NCBI GenBank assembly: GCA_965267355.1
Contig: OZ253956.1
Location: forward strand, 1,798,001 to 1,862,000
From: GCA-002793235 sp965267355
Lineage (GTDB): Bacteria; Bacteroidota; Bacteroidia; Flavobacteriales_E; Vicingaceae
Reading direction: 5' to 3'
DNA: 64,000 nt
Every line of letters begins with the position of its first letter. The stretch's first letter is position 1. Below, piece after piece: positions 15,384-24,398 of the stretch. Under the pieces are notes generated by a model. That model was given only the letters and a program-made list of their open reading frames with translations, did not search any database and was not told the origin of the DNA. A program made the translations under genes and the position numbers.

Positions 15384-17828
15384 ATGAAAGATAGTTTTGA
15401 TTTTGATAATATGATGATTGGTGGACCATTAGATGATGATGCGGAATTTATTCCATTGTTGTCTTCTGATGATGAAGAACAAATTAATGCAGAGGAGACA
15501 CCTGATGAATTGCCAATTTTACCATTAAGAAACACCGTATTATTTCCAGGAGTGGTTATTCCAATAACTGTGGGCAGGGATAAATCTATAAAACTAATTA
15601 AAGAAGCTCATAAGGGTAATAAGACGCTTGGTGTTGTAGCTCAGAACAATGGAGAGGTAGAAGATCCAACAGAAAAAGATTTATTTAAAGTTGGTACTGT
15701 TGCTTATATTCTTAAAATGTTAAGAATGCCTGATGGTAATACCACTGTAATTATTCAAGGTAAAAAAAGGTTTAGAGTAAAAGAAATTAGTCAAACTGAT
15801 CCATATTTAAGAGCTAAAATTGAGCCATTTAATCAGGTAGTTAAGCCTTCAGGTAAAAGTTTTGATGCATTGGTTGCTTCTATTAAAGATTTAGCTAATG
15901 ATATTATTGAGCAATCACCAACTATACCTACAGAAGCTTCATTTGCTATTAAAAATATTGAAAGTCCAACATTCCTGATCAACTTTATAGCATCAAACAT
16001 GAAAGCAGGAGTTGATACCAAACAAGATTTATTAGAAACACCAGAGGTTATTGAAAGGGCCACTAAATTATTAGAGCACCTAACAAAAGAACTTCAGTTA
16101 TTGGAGTTAAAAAACGACATCCAATCTAAAGTAAGAACAGATTTGGATAAACAACAAAGAGAGTACTTCTTAAATCAACAGATTAAACAAATTCAGGAAG
16201 AGTTAGGAGGTGATCCTCAACAACAAGAGGTAGAAGAGTTTAGAAAGAAAGCAAAAAAGAAGAAATGGAATAAAGAAGTTGGAAAAAGGTTTGAAAAAGA
16301 GCTTCAGAAATTTCAACGTCTAAATCCACAAGCAGCTGAGTACTCCGTTCAATTAAACTATTTAGAAACTTTAATTGAACTACCCTGGGGAGAAGATACT
16401 AAGGATAACTTTGATTTAAAACGAGCTCAGAAAATATTAGATAAAGATCATTTTGGTTTAGAAAAAGTTAAAGAAAGAATTATAGAATATCTGGCTGTAC
16501 TTAAATTAAAAGGAGATATGAAATCTCCAATACTTTGTCTGTATGGTCCTCCAGGTGTTGGTAAAACTTCATTAGGTAAATCTGTAGCAGAGGCTTTAGG
16601 AAGAAAATATGTTAGAATGTCTTTAGGTGGTTTAAGAGATGAAGCTGAGATTAGAGGGCATAGAAAAACATATATTGGGGCAATGCCAGGTAGAGTAGTC
16701 CAGAATATTAAAAAAGCAAACTCTTCGAATCCTGTATTTGTGTTAGATGAGATTGATAAATTAGGCGCAAGTTTTCAAGGAGATCCATCTTCTGCTTTAT
16801 TGGAGGTGCTAGACCCTGAGCAAAACGAAAACTTCTATGATAATTTCTTAGAGTTAGATTATGATTTATCTAAGGTTTTATTTATTGCTACAGCAAATTC
16901 ACTATCAACTATACAACCTGCTTTAAGGGATAGGATGGAGATTATCGAGATTAATGGTTATACAGTTGAAGAAAAGATTGAAATAGCTAATAAACACCTT
17001 ATACCTAAGTTGTTGAAGAATCATGGTTTGAAAGCTTCTGATTTAAAACTTTCTAAAAAGGTAATTGAGAAAGTTATAACTGATTATACTCGAGAATCTG
17101 GAGTTAGACTATTAGAGAAAAAAATAGCCAAAATTGTTAGAAATAAAGCTAAACAAGTGGCAATGGAAGAGGTTGAAACAAATGCTGTGGCATCAGAAGA
17201 TTTAGCTAAAATTTTAGGTCCTGGTCATTCTAAAGATAAGTATCAGGGGAATGATGTAGCTGGCGTAGTAACTGGATTAGCCTGGACTTCAGTAGGGGGA
17301 GATATTTTATTTATTGAAACTAGCTTAAGTAAAGGTAAAGGTAAGTTGACCTTAACCGGAAATTTAGGAGATGTAATGAAGGAATCTGCCGTAATAGCTT
17401 TAGCTTACTTAAAAGCACATTCTGGAATGTTAGGATTAGAGCCTGAAACTTTTGATAAATGGGATGTGCATATTCATGTTCCAGAGGGAGCTACTCCTAA
17501 AGATGGACCTTCGGCAGGTATAACCATGTTAACTTCACTAGCTTCTGCATTCACACAGAAAAAAGTTAAGAATAAACTGGCTATGACTGGTGAAATAACT
17601 CTTCGCGGTAGAGTGTTGCCTGTTGGAGGAATTAAGGAAAAGATTTTAGCAGCTAAAAGAGCTGAAATTAAAGAGGTAATTCTTGCTGAAGAGAATAGAA
17701 AGGATATTGAAGAAATTAAACCTGAATACCTTAAAGGGCTTACATTTCATTATGTAAAAAATATGATGGAAGTAGTTGATATAGCTTTAACCAATCAAAA
17801 GGTTAAAGATGCAATAAAAGTTGCTTAA
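15384..17828 (+). CDS. lon: ATP-dependent protease La (Lon)
   Basis: Cytosolic AAA+ serine protease that removes misfolded and regulatory proteins. 814 residues. An acidic N-terminal extension of ~40 residues precedes the LON substrate-binding domain (LPILPLRNTVLFPGVVIPI onward), then a coiled coil near 250-300. Walker A GPPGVGKT is at 388-395, with Walker B VFVLDEIDK further on. The C-terminal protease domain has catalytic Ser710 in PKDGPSAG and the Lys of the GGIKEK motif. All essential residues are present. A GAT-rich acidic stretch of this kind is common in Bacteroidota Lon. Confidence 0.98.
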   Translation: MKDSFDFDNMMIGGPLDDDAEFIPLLSSDDEEQINAEETPDELPILPLRNTVLFPGVVIPITVGRDKSIKLIKEAHKGNKTLGVVAQNNGEVEDPTEKDLFKVGTVAYILKMLRMPDGNTTVIIQGKKRFRVKEISQTDPYLRAKIEPFNQVVKPSGKSFDALVASIKDLANDIIEQSPTIPTEASFAIKNIESPTFLINFIASNMKAGVDTKQDLLETPEVIERATKLLEHLTKELQLLELKNDIQSKVRTDLDKQQREYFLNQQIKQIQEELGGDPQQQEVEEFRKKAKKKKWNKEVGKRFEKELQKFQRLNPQAAEYSVQLNYLETLIELPWGEDTKDNFDLKRAQKILDKDHFGLEKVKERIIEYLAVLKLKGDMKSPILCLYGPPGVGKTSLGKSVAEALGRKYVRMSLGGLRDEAEIRGHRKTYIGAMPGRVVQNIKKANSSNPVFVLDEIDKLGASFQGDPSSALLEVLDPEQNENFYDNFLELDYDLSKVLFIATANSLSTIQPALRDRMEIIEINGYTVEEKIEIANKHLIPKLLKNHGLKASDLKLSKKVIEKVITDYTRESGVRLLEKKIAKIVRNKAKQVAMEEVETNAVASEDLAKILGPGHSKDKYQGNDVAGVVTGLAWTSVGGDILFIETSLSKGKGKLTLTGNLGDVMKESAVIALAYLKAHSGMLGLEPETFDKWDVHIHVPEGATPKDGPSAGITMLTSLASAFTQKKVKNKLAMTGEITLRGRVLPVGGIKEKILAAKRAEIKEVILAEENRKDIEEIKPEYLKGLTFHYVKNMMEVVDIALTNQKVKDAIKVA

Positions 17829-17833
17829 ATTAA

Positions 17834-17851
17834 TATCAACATCTGTTGATA
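17834..17851. other. 18-bp palindrome between lon and dnaN
   Basis: TATCAACA and TGTTGATA are perfect 8-bp arms around TC. Both strands contain a TTATCAACA-like 9-mer, one mismatch from the classical DnaA box TTATCCACA. It lies just past the lon stop and about 90 bases before dnaN. It may be a weak lon terminator or a protein-binding site. Confidence 0.3.
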
Positions 17852-17891
17852 ATTTGTGAAAAGTAAACCTCTCTTTCGAGTCTAAAAAAAT

Positions 17892-17899
17892 TACATTTG
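17892..17899 (+). promoter_or_regulatory. Candidate -7 element of dnaN
   Basis: TACATTTG matches TAnnTTTG exactly and lies 39 bases before the dnaN ATG. No clear -33 element at standard spacing was found. Confidence 0.45.
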
Positions 17900-17938
17900 T
17901 TGTCCTTAGTAATTATAGGATAACGAAAAAATACACGT

Positions 17939-19060
17939 ATGAAATTCATTGTATCGAGTGAGGTTTTATTAAAGAAATTGCAATTAATAGGAGGGGTGCT
18001 TAATGCAAGCAATACACTTCCAATTTTAGATGATTTTTTGTTTCAAATTAAAAAAGGGGAATTAGTAATTACTGCATCCGATTTAGAAACAACAATGGTA
18101 ACTCAAATTTCGATTGAAGCAAAAGAAGATGGAGAAATTGCTATGCCTGCAAAATTGTTGATGGATACTTTAAAAACATTTCCAGACCAACCATTAACAT
18201 TTACAATTGACAAAGATAATTTCGGAGTGGAAATTTCTTCAGGAGAAGGTAAATATAAACTTACCGGTCATGATGGAACAGAATTTCCGAAAACACCAAA
18301 ATTAGAATCTCCGGATACAATAACTGTTGATGGATCAATTTTGGCAAATGCAGTCAATAAGACTTTATTTGCAACAGGTAACGATGAACTAAGACCTGTA
18401 ATGTCGGGTGTGTTTTTTGAAATAAATAATGATGATGTAACATTTGTTGCTACTGATGCTCACAAATTAGTGAAATACAAAAGAGATGATTTAAAAGGTG
18501 ATAAAGGAGCTTCTTTTATCTTACCAAAAAAACCATTAACTCTTTTGAAAAATGTGTTAGGTAGTGTAGGAGATGAGGTAACAATAGAATACAATGAAAC
18601 CAATGCGATGTTTGTATTTGGTTCTACTAAGATGATTGCACGATTAATTGATGGAAAGTATCCTAATTATAACGCTGTAATCCCAACTGAAAATCCTAAC
18701 AAACTAACTATTGGTAGAAATCAATTACTAAATTCTGTAAAAAGGGTTTCCATATTTTCTAATAAAACAACACATCAGGTAAGGTTGAAAATGTCTGGTA
18801 GTGAATTACATATTTCTGCTGAGGATTTAGATTTTGCTAATGAAGCAAATGAAAGATTAACTTGTCAATATGAAGGCGAGGATATGGAAATAGGATTTAA
18901 CTCAAGGTTCTTAGTGGAGATGTTGTCTAATTTAGAAGCTGATGAAGTAAGTATTGCCATGTCAGCTCCCAATAGAGCAGGTATTTTAACTCCTTGTGAA
19001 AAAACTGATGACGCAGAAGAGGTATTAATGTTGGTGATGCCTGTTATGTTGAATAATTAA
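17939..19060 (+). CDS. dnaN: DNA polymerase III subunit beta (sliding clamp)
   Basis: Ring-shaped processivity clamp that tethers the replicative polymerase. 373 residues, full length, with the three repeated clamp domains. The N-terminal MKFIVSSEVLLKKLQLIGGVLNASNTLPILDDFLF, the middle DELRPVMSGVFFEI and the C-terminal end LMLVMPVML (family M-P-M-R/x-L) are standard. It is preceded by its own -7 element and followed by a stem-loop with a T-run. No dnaA is nearby in this window. Confidence 0.98.
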   Translation: MKFIVSSEVLLKKLQLIGGVLNASNTLPILDDFLFQIKKGELVITASDLETTMVTQISIEAKEDGEIAMPAKLLMDTLKTFPDQPLTFTIDKDNFGVEISSGEGKYKLTGHDGTEFPKTPKLESPDTITVDGSILANAVNKTLFATGNDELRPVMSGVFFEINNDDVTFVATDAHKLVKYKRDDLKGDKGASFILPKKPLTLLKNVLGSVGDEVTIEYNETNAMFVFGSTKMIARLIDGKYPNYNAVIPTENPNKLTIGRNQLLNSVKRVSIFSNKTTHQVRLKMSGSELHISAEDLDFANEANERLTCQYEGEDMEIGFNSRFLVEMLSNLEADEVSIAMSAPNRAGILTPCEKTDDAEEVLMLVMPVMLNN

Positions 19061-19080
19061 AAAACTAAACTATATAGAAG

Positions 19081-19120
19081 AGCTGTCATTCTGAGTTTAT
19101 CGAAGAATTGACAGCTTTTT
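19081..19120 (+). terminator. Terminator of dnaN built on a GTCATTCTGAG-type repeat
   Basis: AGCTGTCA (19081-19088) pairs with TGACAGCT (19109-19116); the stem extends inward with one bulge, and TTTTT follows. The loop side contains GTCATTCTGAG followed by TTTATCGAAGAAT, which closely resembles a short repeat found many times in intergenic regions of Bacteroidota and other genomes. The repeat appears to have been used as a transcription terminator. Confidence 0.75.
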
Positions 19121-19133
19121 ATTTTGATGACTT

Positions 19134-20057
19134 ATGGAACTTTTAAAACAATTGTGCGGAATTCATGCTCCCTCGGGTAGTGAGTATAAAATGACGGAAT
19201 TTTTGTTGGATTACATCGAGAAAAATAAATCTAATTGGAAGGTGAAACCCAAAGTAATTCATGGTGATGGTTTTCAGGATAATATTATTTTAGTTTTTGG
19301 TAAGCCAAGAACAGCAATTTATGCGCATATAGATTCTATTGGATATACAGTTGGTTATAATAACAATTTAATTAAAATAGGTGGTCCAGGAGCAAAAAAA
19401 GGAACTATGCTTGTAGGAGAAGATAGTAATGGAAAAATAGAGGGAAGATTAGAAACACAAGAAGATGAGCATCAATTTTTAACTTATTCTTTAAAGTTTA
19501 AAAGAGAAGTTGATAGAGGAACAACTTTAACCTATAAACCAGAGTTTAAAGAAACTAACGATTATGTGCAGTGCTGTTACATGGATAATCGATTAGGAGT
19601 TTGGAATGCTTTACAAGTAGCTGAGACATTAGAAAATGGAGCTATCGTTTTTTCGAGTTGGGAAGAACACGGTGGTGGAACGGTAGGCTATTTAGGTGGT
19701 TACTTGTATAAAGAATATGGAGTGAAGCAAGCTTTAATTTCTGATATTACCTGGGTTACGGATGGTGTTAAGCATGGTAAAGGTGTAGCAATATCTTTGA
19801 GAGATTCAGGTATTCCCAGAAGAACATATTTAAACCGAATTTTAGCAATAGCTAACCAAAGTAAAATACCTTATCAAATAGAAGTAGAAAGTGCAGGAGG
19901 AAGCGATGGAAATGGATTGCAAAAATCGTCCTATCCCATTGATTGGTGTTTTATTGGCGCACCAGAAGATAATGTGCATAAACCTGATGAAAAAGTGCAT
20001 AAAAAAGATATTGAAGCGATGGTAGAGATGTATAAGTTGTTGATGGAAAAGCTATAA
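19134..20057 (+). CDS. M42/M20-type zinc aminopeptidase family protein
   Basis: A 307-residue cytosolic metallopeptidase homologue. Metal-site blocks are in order: AHIDSIG, CYMDNRLGVW (bridging Asp), SSWEEHGGGTVG (catalytic Glu-Glu), LISDITWVTDG, and a final His in EDNVHKPDEKVH. PSGSE near the start matches the M42 signature APSG. The short lid region suggests a compact M42-like enzyme; the peptide substrate is unknown. It is monocistronic after the dnaN terminator. Confidence 0.85.
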   Translation: MELLKQLCGIHAPSGSEYKMTEFLLDYIEKNKSNWKVKPKVIHGDGFQDNIILVFGKPRTAIYAHIDSIGYTVGYNNNLIKIGGPGAKKGTMLVGEDSNGKIEGRLETQEDEHQFLTYSLKFKREVDRGTTLTYKPEFKETNDYVQCCYMDNRLGVWNALQVAETLENGAIVFSSWEEHGGGTVGYLGGYLYKEYGVKQALISDITWVTDGVKHGKGVAISLRDSGIPRRTYLNRILAIANQSKIPYQIEVESAGGSDGNGLQKSSYPIDWCFIGAPEDNVHKPDEKVHKKDIEAMVEMYKLLMEKL

Positions 20058-20093
20058 AATATGCTTATCTTGCAATAAGTAATTTGTTGATGA

Positions 20094-20453
20094 GTGAGAT
20101 ATTTGTTGTTACATATTATTTTTTTTCTATTAGTTGGTAGCTCTTTTTCACAATGCGATGAAGGTAATGAGCCTTTTACTTTTTCAAATGTGTTTACTCC
20201 TAACGGAGATGATAATAATGATTTCTTCAATGTTCAATCTGAATGTATTTATTCATTAGAAAAGAAAATATATAACCGTTGGGGGCAGTTATTGTTTCAA
20301 TCTTCTCAACTTAATGAAGGTTGGAACGGTAGAACTACTGCTGGAGCAGTAGTTCCTGAAGGTACTTATTTTTACATTATTAAAGTGGAATATTTTAATA
20401 ATGGGATAGAAACAGTAGAAACTTTTACTGGCTATGTTACACTCTTAAGGTAA
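20094..20453 (+). CDS. Minimal secreted protein: signal peptide plus T9SS type B sorting domain
   Basis: A 119-residue protein starting with GTG; a stop lies directly upstream in frame, so no longer version is possible. Residues 1-19 are a signal peptide (RYLLLHIIFFLLVGSSFSQ). All the rest is one gliding-motility-associated C-terminal (CHU_C) domain: FSNVFTPNGDDNNDFFNV, YNRWGQLLFQS, EGWNGRTTAGAVVPEGTYFYII, GYVTLLR. These domains normally sit at the end of large adhesins or enzymes and direct T9SS export. Here no cargo domain exists. It lies between a peptidase gene and the glycan operon. Confidence 0.85.
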   Translation: MRYLLLHIIFFLLVGSSFSQCDEGNEPFTFSNVFTPNGDDNNDFFNVQSECIYSLEKKIYNRWGQLLFQSSQLNEGWNGRTTAGAVVPEGTYFYIIKVEYFNNGIETVETFTGYVTLLR

Positions 20454-20465
20454 GTTGATTATGCT

Positions 20466-20473
20466 TACTTTTG
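20466..20473 (+). promoter_or_regulatory. Candidate -7 element of the surface-glycan operon
   Basis: TACTTTTG matches TAnnTTTG and lies 20 bases before the ATG of the first sulfotransferase-like gene. No convincing -33 box was seen. Confidence 0.4.
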
Positions 20474-20493
20474 ATTTGTATCTAATTTAGGTG

Positions 20494-21417
20494 ATGAACA
20501 AAACAATTTTCTTAACCGGAGTCGGACGTTCTGGAACAACTTTATTACAAAGTATGTTGAACGCACATCCTGAAATATGTTTTACCCCCGAAACACACTT
20601 TATTAAGAATTACATTGTTCCAGGCCTTTCAGGAAAGGTAAAATTCACTAACCAAAGCTTGGCAGAAAAATTAAGTGTAGATAAGGATATTGTCCGTTTA
20701 GATATCGATTGGAAAACTATTTTAAATGAAAAAGAAATTAAGGGTACAGATGATGTAGTTGATTTTTTTAAAGAGTTGTTTCAAGTCTATTTATCAAAAT
20801 TTAATAAACCTCATTTTGGGGATAAAGACCCCATGAATGCACCCTATATTCCTCATATCAAAAAAGCATTTCCTGATGCTTATTTAATTCATATAATTCG
20901 TGATCCTAGAGATGTGATTTTATCTAGAATGAAATCAGATTGGGGTAAAGATACTGCATTTTTTATGCATGTTACTGAGTATCAATCGCACTTGAAAAAA
21001 GCTTTAAAAGACGGTAAGGAACAATTTGGTGAGCGGTACATTGATGTGTTTTATGAAAAGTTGTTGGAAAAACCTGAAGATGTATTAAAAAGAGTTTGTG
21101 ATAAGTTGGAGGTTCACTATTCTGAAGAGATGATGAACTATCATCAAAAATCAGATAAGCTGGTTTTTGGAGACGAAAAAAGCTGGAAAGAAAATGTATT
21201 CAAACCAGTAATGAAGGATAATACTCAGAAATGGAAGAAAGAGTTATCTCCAACTCAGGTTGCTAAAATTGAAGGAGGAATAGAAGATTTGATGCAAAAT
21301 TTGGGTTACGAATTGAGCACTCAAGGAATGTGGTTTCAAAAAAATATACTTTCACTACCTATTAAACTAGCTTCTATGGCTTATCAATTTAAAAGTGATA
21401 AAGATGCAATGAAGTAA
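20494..21417 (+). CDS. Sulfotransferase family protein
   Basis: A 307-residue protein from the ATG at 20494 (a GTG three bases upstream is also in frame). It shows the two PAPS-binding signatures of sulfotransferases: the 5'-phosphosulfate loop GVGRSGTTLLQSMLNAHPEI near the N-terminus and the 3'-phosphate motif LIHIIRDPRDVILSRM near residue 130. It probably transfers sulfate to a sugar hydroxyl of the glycan made by this operon. The stop overlaps the next ATG by one base (TAATG). It is the first gene of an 11-kb forward operon. Confidence 0.88.
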   Translation: MNKTIFLTGVGRSGTTLLQSMLNAHPEICFTPETHFIKNYIVPGLSGKVKFTNQSLAEKLSVDKDIVRLDIDWKTILNEKEIKGTDDVVDFFKELFQVYLSKFNKPHFGDKDPMNAPYIPHIKKAFPDAYLIHIIRDPRDVILSRMKSDWGKDTAFFMHVTEYQSHLKKALKDGKEQFGERYIDVFYEKLLEKPEDVLKRVCDKLEVHYSEEMMNYHQKSDKLVFGDEKSWKENVFKPVMKDNTQKWKKELSPTQVAKIEGGIEDLMQNLGYELSTQGMWFQKNILSLPIKLASMAYQFKSDKDAMK

Positions 21418-22451
21418 TGGCAAAACTTAATCTTATCATAACGGCAGATTACGAGGTTTTTGGAAATGGTTCTGGAAATGTAGATACTTGTATGGTTGCT
21501 CCAACCGAAAAGATGATGAGTATTGCTGAAAAGCATGGAGCAAGTATTTGTTTGTTTGTTGATGTTTGTGAGTATTGGGCTTTTAAGGCAATTTTTGAAA
21601 AAGGGTTGACGAAAGAAAACAATGCCTTAAAAATTGAGAATCAATTAAAAGATGCCATCCAAAGAGGACATGATGTTCAGTTGCACTTTCACCCACAATG
21701 GTTAGATTATCAATTTGAAAATGGTGAGTGGAATTTAAATCAAGATTATTGGAGGTTGCCAGAAGTTGAAAAGCTAGAAAATTGGACTATAAAAAAGCTT
21801 TTTGAAGAAGGTAAAAAGATTTTGGAAGAGATGCTTCAACCAGTGAAATCAGACTATAAATGCGATGTCTTTAGGGCTGGAGCTTGGTGTATTCAGCCAG
21901 AAGAAGAAGTGCTTAATGCAATGAATGAATTAGGTTTTAGAATTGAATCTACTGTTGCTCCAAATAAAGCATATAATGATGGTAGAACTGTTTATGATTT
22001 TTCTTCCGTGCCCAATTTGCCGAAATGGAAGATTAATGATTCAGTTACCTCTAAAGATGATGGTGGCAACATAACAGAATATCCTATTTTCACAATCAAG
22101 ATACCTTCAGCTCAAAATTTTAAGTTTAATCGAATAAAAGCTACTCGTAAGATTCCAAACAAACCAAATGGGTGTTCAGCTATAGCTGATTCTCAATATA
22201 AAAAATCATTTTCCAAAAAGATGGTGGACGCAGTTTCTTCTCAAGTAAGAATGCTAAATAGTAGTGATGGTGTTTGTCATGAAGAGATGATTTACATTAC
22301 TCAACAAGCGGTTAAAAAATATAAAAATCACGTAGAAGAAGTTCCTTTAGTAATGATTGGTCACCCAAAAACTTTTGGAAATCATGAAGAATTTGATGAG
22401 TATTTAGCTTGGGTAAAAGATCAACCAGAAATAAACTTTTCTAAGTATTAA
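21417..22451 (+). CDS. Polysaccharide deacetylase-like protein
   Basis: A 344-residue protein. ITADYEVFG supplies the first metal-binding Asp and GHDVQLHFHPQW the H-x-H metal site seen in NodB-like carbohydrate esterases; FRAGAW provides the conserved Arg strand. Such enzymes remove N- or O-acetyl groups from polysaccharides. It has no signal peptide, so it would act on a cytosolic or lipid-linked sugar. It starts inside the stop of the sulfotransferase gene. The match is at fold level, and the exact substrate is unknown. Confidence 0.78.
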   Translation: MAKLNLIITADYEVFGNGSGNVDTCMVAPTEKMMSIAEKHGASICLFVDVCEYWAFKAIFEKGLTKENNALKIENQLKDAIQRGHDVQLHFHPQWLDYQFENGEWNLNQDYWRLPEVEKLENWTIKKLFEEGKKILEEMLQPVKSDYKCDVFRAGAWCIQPEEEVLNAMNELGFRIESTVAPNKAYNDGRTVYDFSSVPNLPKWKINDSVTSKDDGGNITEYPIFTIKIPSAQNFKFNRIKATRKIPNKPNGCSAIADSQYKKSFSKKMVDAVSSQVRMLNSSDGVCHEEMIYITQQAVKKYKNHVEEVPLVMIGHPKTFGNHEEFDEYLAWVKDQPEINFSKY

Positions 22452-22493
22452 AATCCTCTTCTATTTAATTAAATTTGTTGGAAAATCTACAGT

Positions 22494-23645
22494 TTGAAAA
22501 AGATTGTATTTCTACCAAGAAGGTCACAAATCCGATTGTATAAAATAGCTAAAGCAGTTAAGCTGACAAGCCAGTTTAAACTCATTTTAGTTTGCGAAAA
22601 AGTTTACTATAATGAAGGCTTATTTGAAGGCCTTTTTGATGAGATTCATTTTTATAATGATAATCCAATCGCCAAATCAAAGTATTATAAACATGTTCAT
22701 AAGAAATTTACTTTTTCGATAGGCTTAGGAAAGATGGTTGAGATATTGAAATCAGTTCAACCAGATTTAATTCATGCTTTTTGCGAACCTTATGATCATA
22801 TTGAGTTAGCGATTAAGAATTTGAATGTGCCAGTAGTTATGACCGATGGAGCTGATTTTTCTGGTATTTCAACTGGAGTGGAGAATATAGATTCTAAGAT
22901 CCGAGAGCAAGAGAAGTTTTGTTTTGAGAATGTGAAAGGCTTGGTTTATAAGGGACCTAAGTATGTTACGGAGTATTATCGTAATAAAGGCTATAAAATT
23001 GATTGTGAAGAGTTAACATGGTTTGATCATACAGATGAAGATTTATATGAAACTGATGTTAAGAAATTATCAGATGAAGATGGTGGATTACACTTAGTTT
23101 ACACAGGTCATGTTTCGGTAAAACCAGAGATGAAATATTGCTATTACATCCCTTTAGCAAAAGAGTTAGCTAAGCAAAAAATACACTTGCATTTATATTC
23201 TAATCCTAAACAGTACAAGACTTCTCAGGCTTATATTGATTTAAACAATAACGAAAAATATTTCCATTTTCATAAACCACTCCCTATGAAGCAACTCATC
23301 AATGAAATTGCTCGTTATGATTGGGGACTATGGGTACATGCTGAAGATCCAAGCAGCAGAACAACTGAAGATAAGATGAGAACAGGAATGGTAAATAAAA
23401 TGTTTACTTATTTAGAAGCAGGACTTCCTGTGATTGTAAGTGATAGCAGAAAATATGGAGTTAATGTAGTAGAAAAACATCAACTGGGATTTGCTATAAA
23501 TGATAGAGATTGGGATAAGTTTGATAAGCTAATAGAAAATCAAAATTTCGCTGAATTAAAAGAACGTATAAAAACAAAGCGTAAAGAGTTGTCTTTACAA
23601 GCGAATAAGAGTAAATTAGCAGACTTTTATAATAAGCTAATATGA
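22494..23645 (+). CDS. Glycosyltransferase, GT4-like
   Basis: A 383-residue protein with a TTG start; there is no in-frame ATG upstream before a stop, and MKKIVFLPRRSQIRLYKIAKA is a normal N-terminus. The GT-B fold is seen from DLIHAFCEPYDHIELAI, LVYTGHVSVKPEMKYCYYIPLAKEL and the C-terminal nucleotide-binding segment FTYLEAGLPVIVSDSRKYGVNVVEKHQLG. It probably adds one sugar to the surface glycan. Its end overlaps the next gene by four bases (ATGA). Confidence 0.85.
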   Translation: MKKIVFLPRRSQIRLYKIAKAVKLTSQFKLILVCEKVYYNEGLFEGLFDEIHFYNDNPIAKSKYYKHVHKKFTFSIGLGKMVEILKSVQPDLIHAFCEPYDHIELAIKNLNVPVVMTDGADFSGISTGVENIDSKIREQEKFCFENVKGLVYKGPKYVTEYYRNKGYKIDCEELTWFDHTDEDLYETDVKKLSDEDGGLHLVYTGHVSVKPEMKYCYYIPLAKELAKQKIHLHLYSNPKQYKTSQAYIDLNNNEKYFHFHKPLPMKQLINEIARYDWGLWVHAEDPSSRTTEDKMRTGMVNKMFTYLEAGLPVIVSDSRKYGVNVVEKHQLGFAINDRDWDKFDKLIENQNFAELKERIKTKRKELSLQANKSKLADFYNKLI

Positions 23646-24397
23646 ATAATCCTCAGCTAGTTTCGGTAATATGGTGGCCACACTCTGGAGGTAGATGGTT
23701 TTGTAGAAGTATTTTTAAAAATCATTCTAAAATTCATCAGACAGTTTTTACTCATCCTTGGTTGTATTTTTCTACTGATATGCTAATGGATACTGACAAT
23801 ACTGCTCAGGTTCATAAATCTAGATCACTTCCTGAGTTGAAGCCCCATTTAGAAGCTTTGGTTCAAAGTATTGATTATGGTAAAGAACAGTCCGTTAAAA
23901 AGTATTTTGATATGATCTCTGAATATGAGATTGGAGATAACTCTCATATTCTAGGTGAGGTGTGTATGGGTTCGCCTATTCCTAGAACTATTGATGTTGA
24001 AACAATGATGAAAGCTCATCCAGAAATGAAGGTGATTCATTTAGTGAGAAATCCTATTGATAGTTTTAACTCTTTTATCAAGAGATATGAGATGGATAAT
24101 GACCCTGTGAAAATTGGAGGAAGCTGGGTGACATTGAATTATAAAGTGAGAGATTTCTTTCAATCAAACGAGCGATACAAGGATAATTATTTGTTTGTGA
24201 AATATGAAGATGTTGTAGCTAATGCAGAAGAACAAGCTAAAAAAGTATGTGAATTTGTTGGGCTAGATTTTGAATCTGCTTTAGTAGAAAATTTAGATCA
24301 AAGGTGGGGAAGAAATACAGAAGCAAAGATTGATGATAATTCAAGAAGAATAATTGAGGAAATAACTCAAACAGAATTAAAAAAATATAATTACTAA
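23642..24397 (+). CDS. Second sulfotransferase-like protein
   Basis: A 251-residue protein. The 3'-phosphate motif KVIHLVRNPIDSFNSFIKR and the later YLFVKYEDVVANAEEQAKKVCEFVGL are typical of sulfotransferases. The 5' loop reads WWPHSGGRWFCRSIFKNH in place of the usual PKSGTTxL, so the Lys and Thr of the phosphosulfate loop are replaced. It may still bind PAPS, or it may have another activity. It overlaps the GT gene by four bases and ends one base before the next ATG. A second sulfotransferase in one operon suggests two sulfation sites. Confidence 0.78.
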   Translation: MNNPQLVSVIWWPHSGGRWFCRSIFKNHSKIHQTVFTHPWLYFSTDMLMDTDNTAQVHKSRSLPELKPHLEALVQSIDYGKEQSVKKYFDMISEYEIGDNSHILGEVCMGSPIPRTIDVETMMKAHPEMKVIHLVRNPIDSFNSFIKRYEMDNDPVKIGGSWVTLNYKVRDFFQSNERYKDNYLFVKYEDVVANAEEQAKKVCEFVGLDFESALVENLDQRWGRNTEAKIDDNSRRIIEEITQTELKKYNY

Positions 24398-24398
24398 G

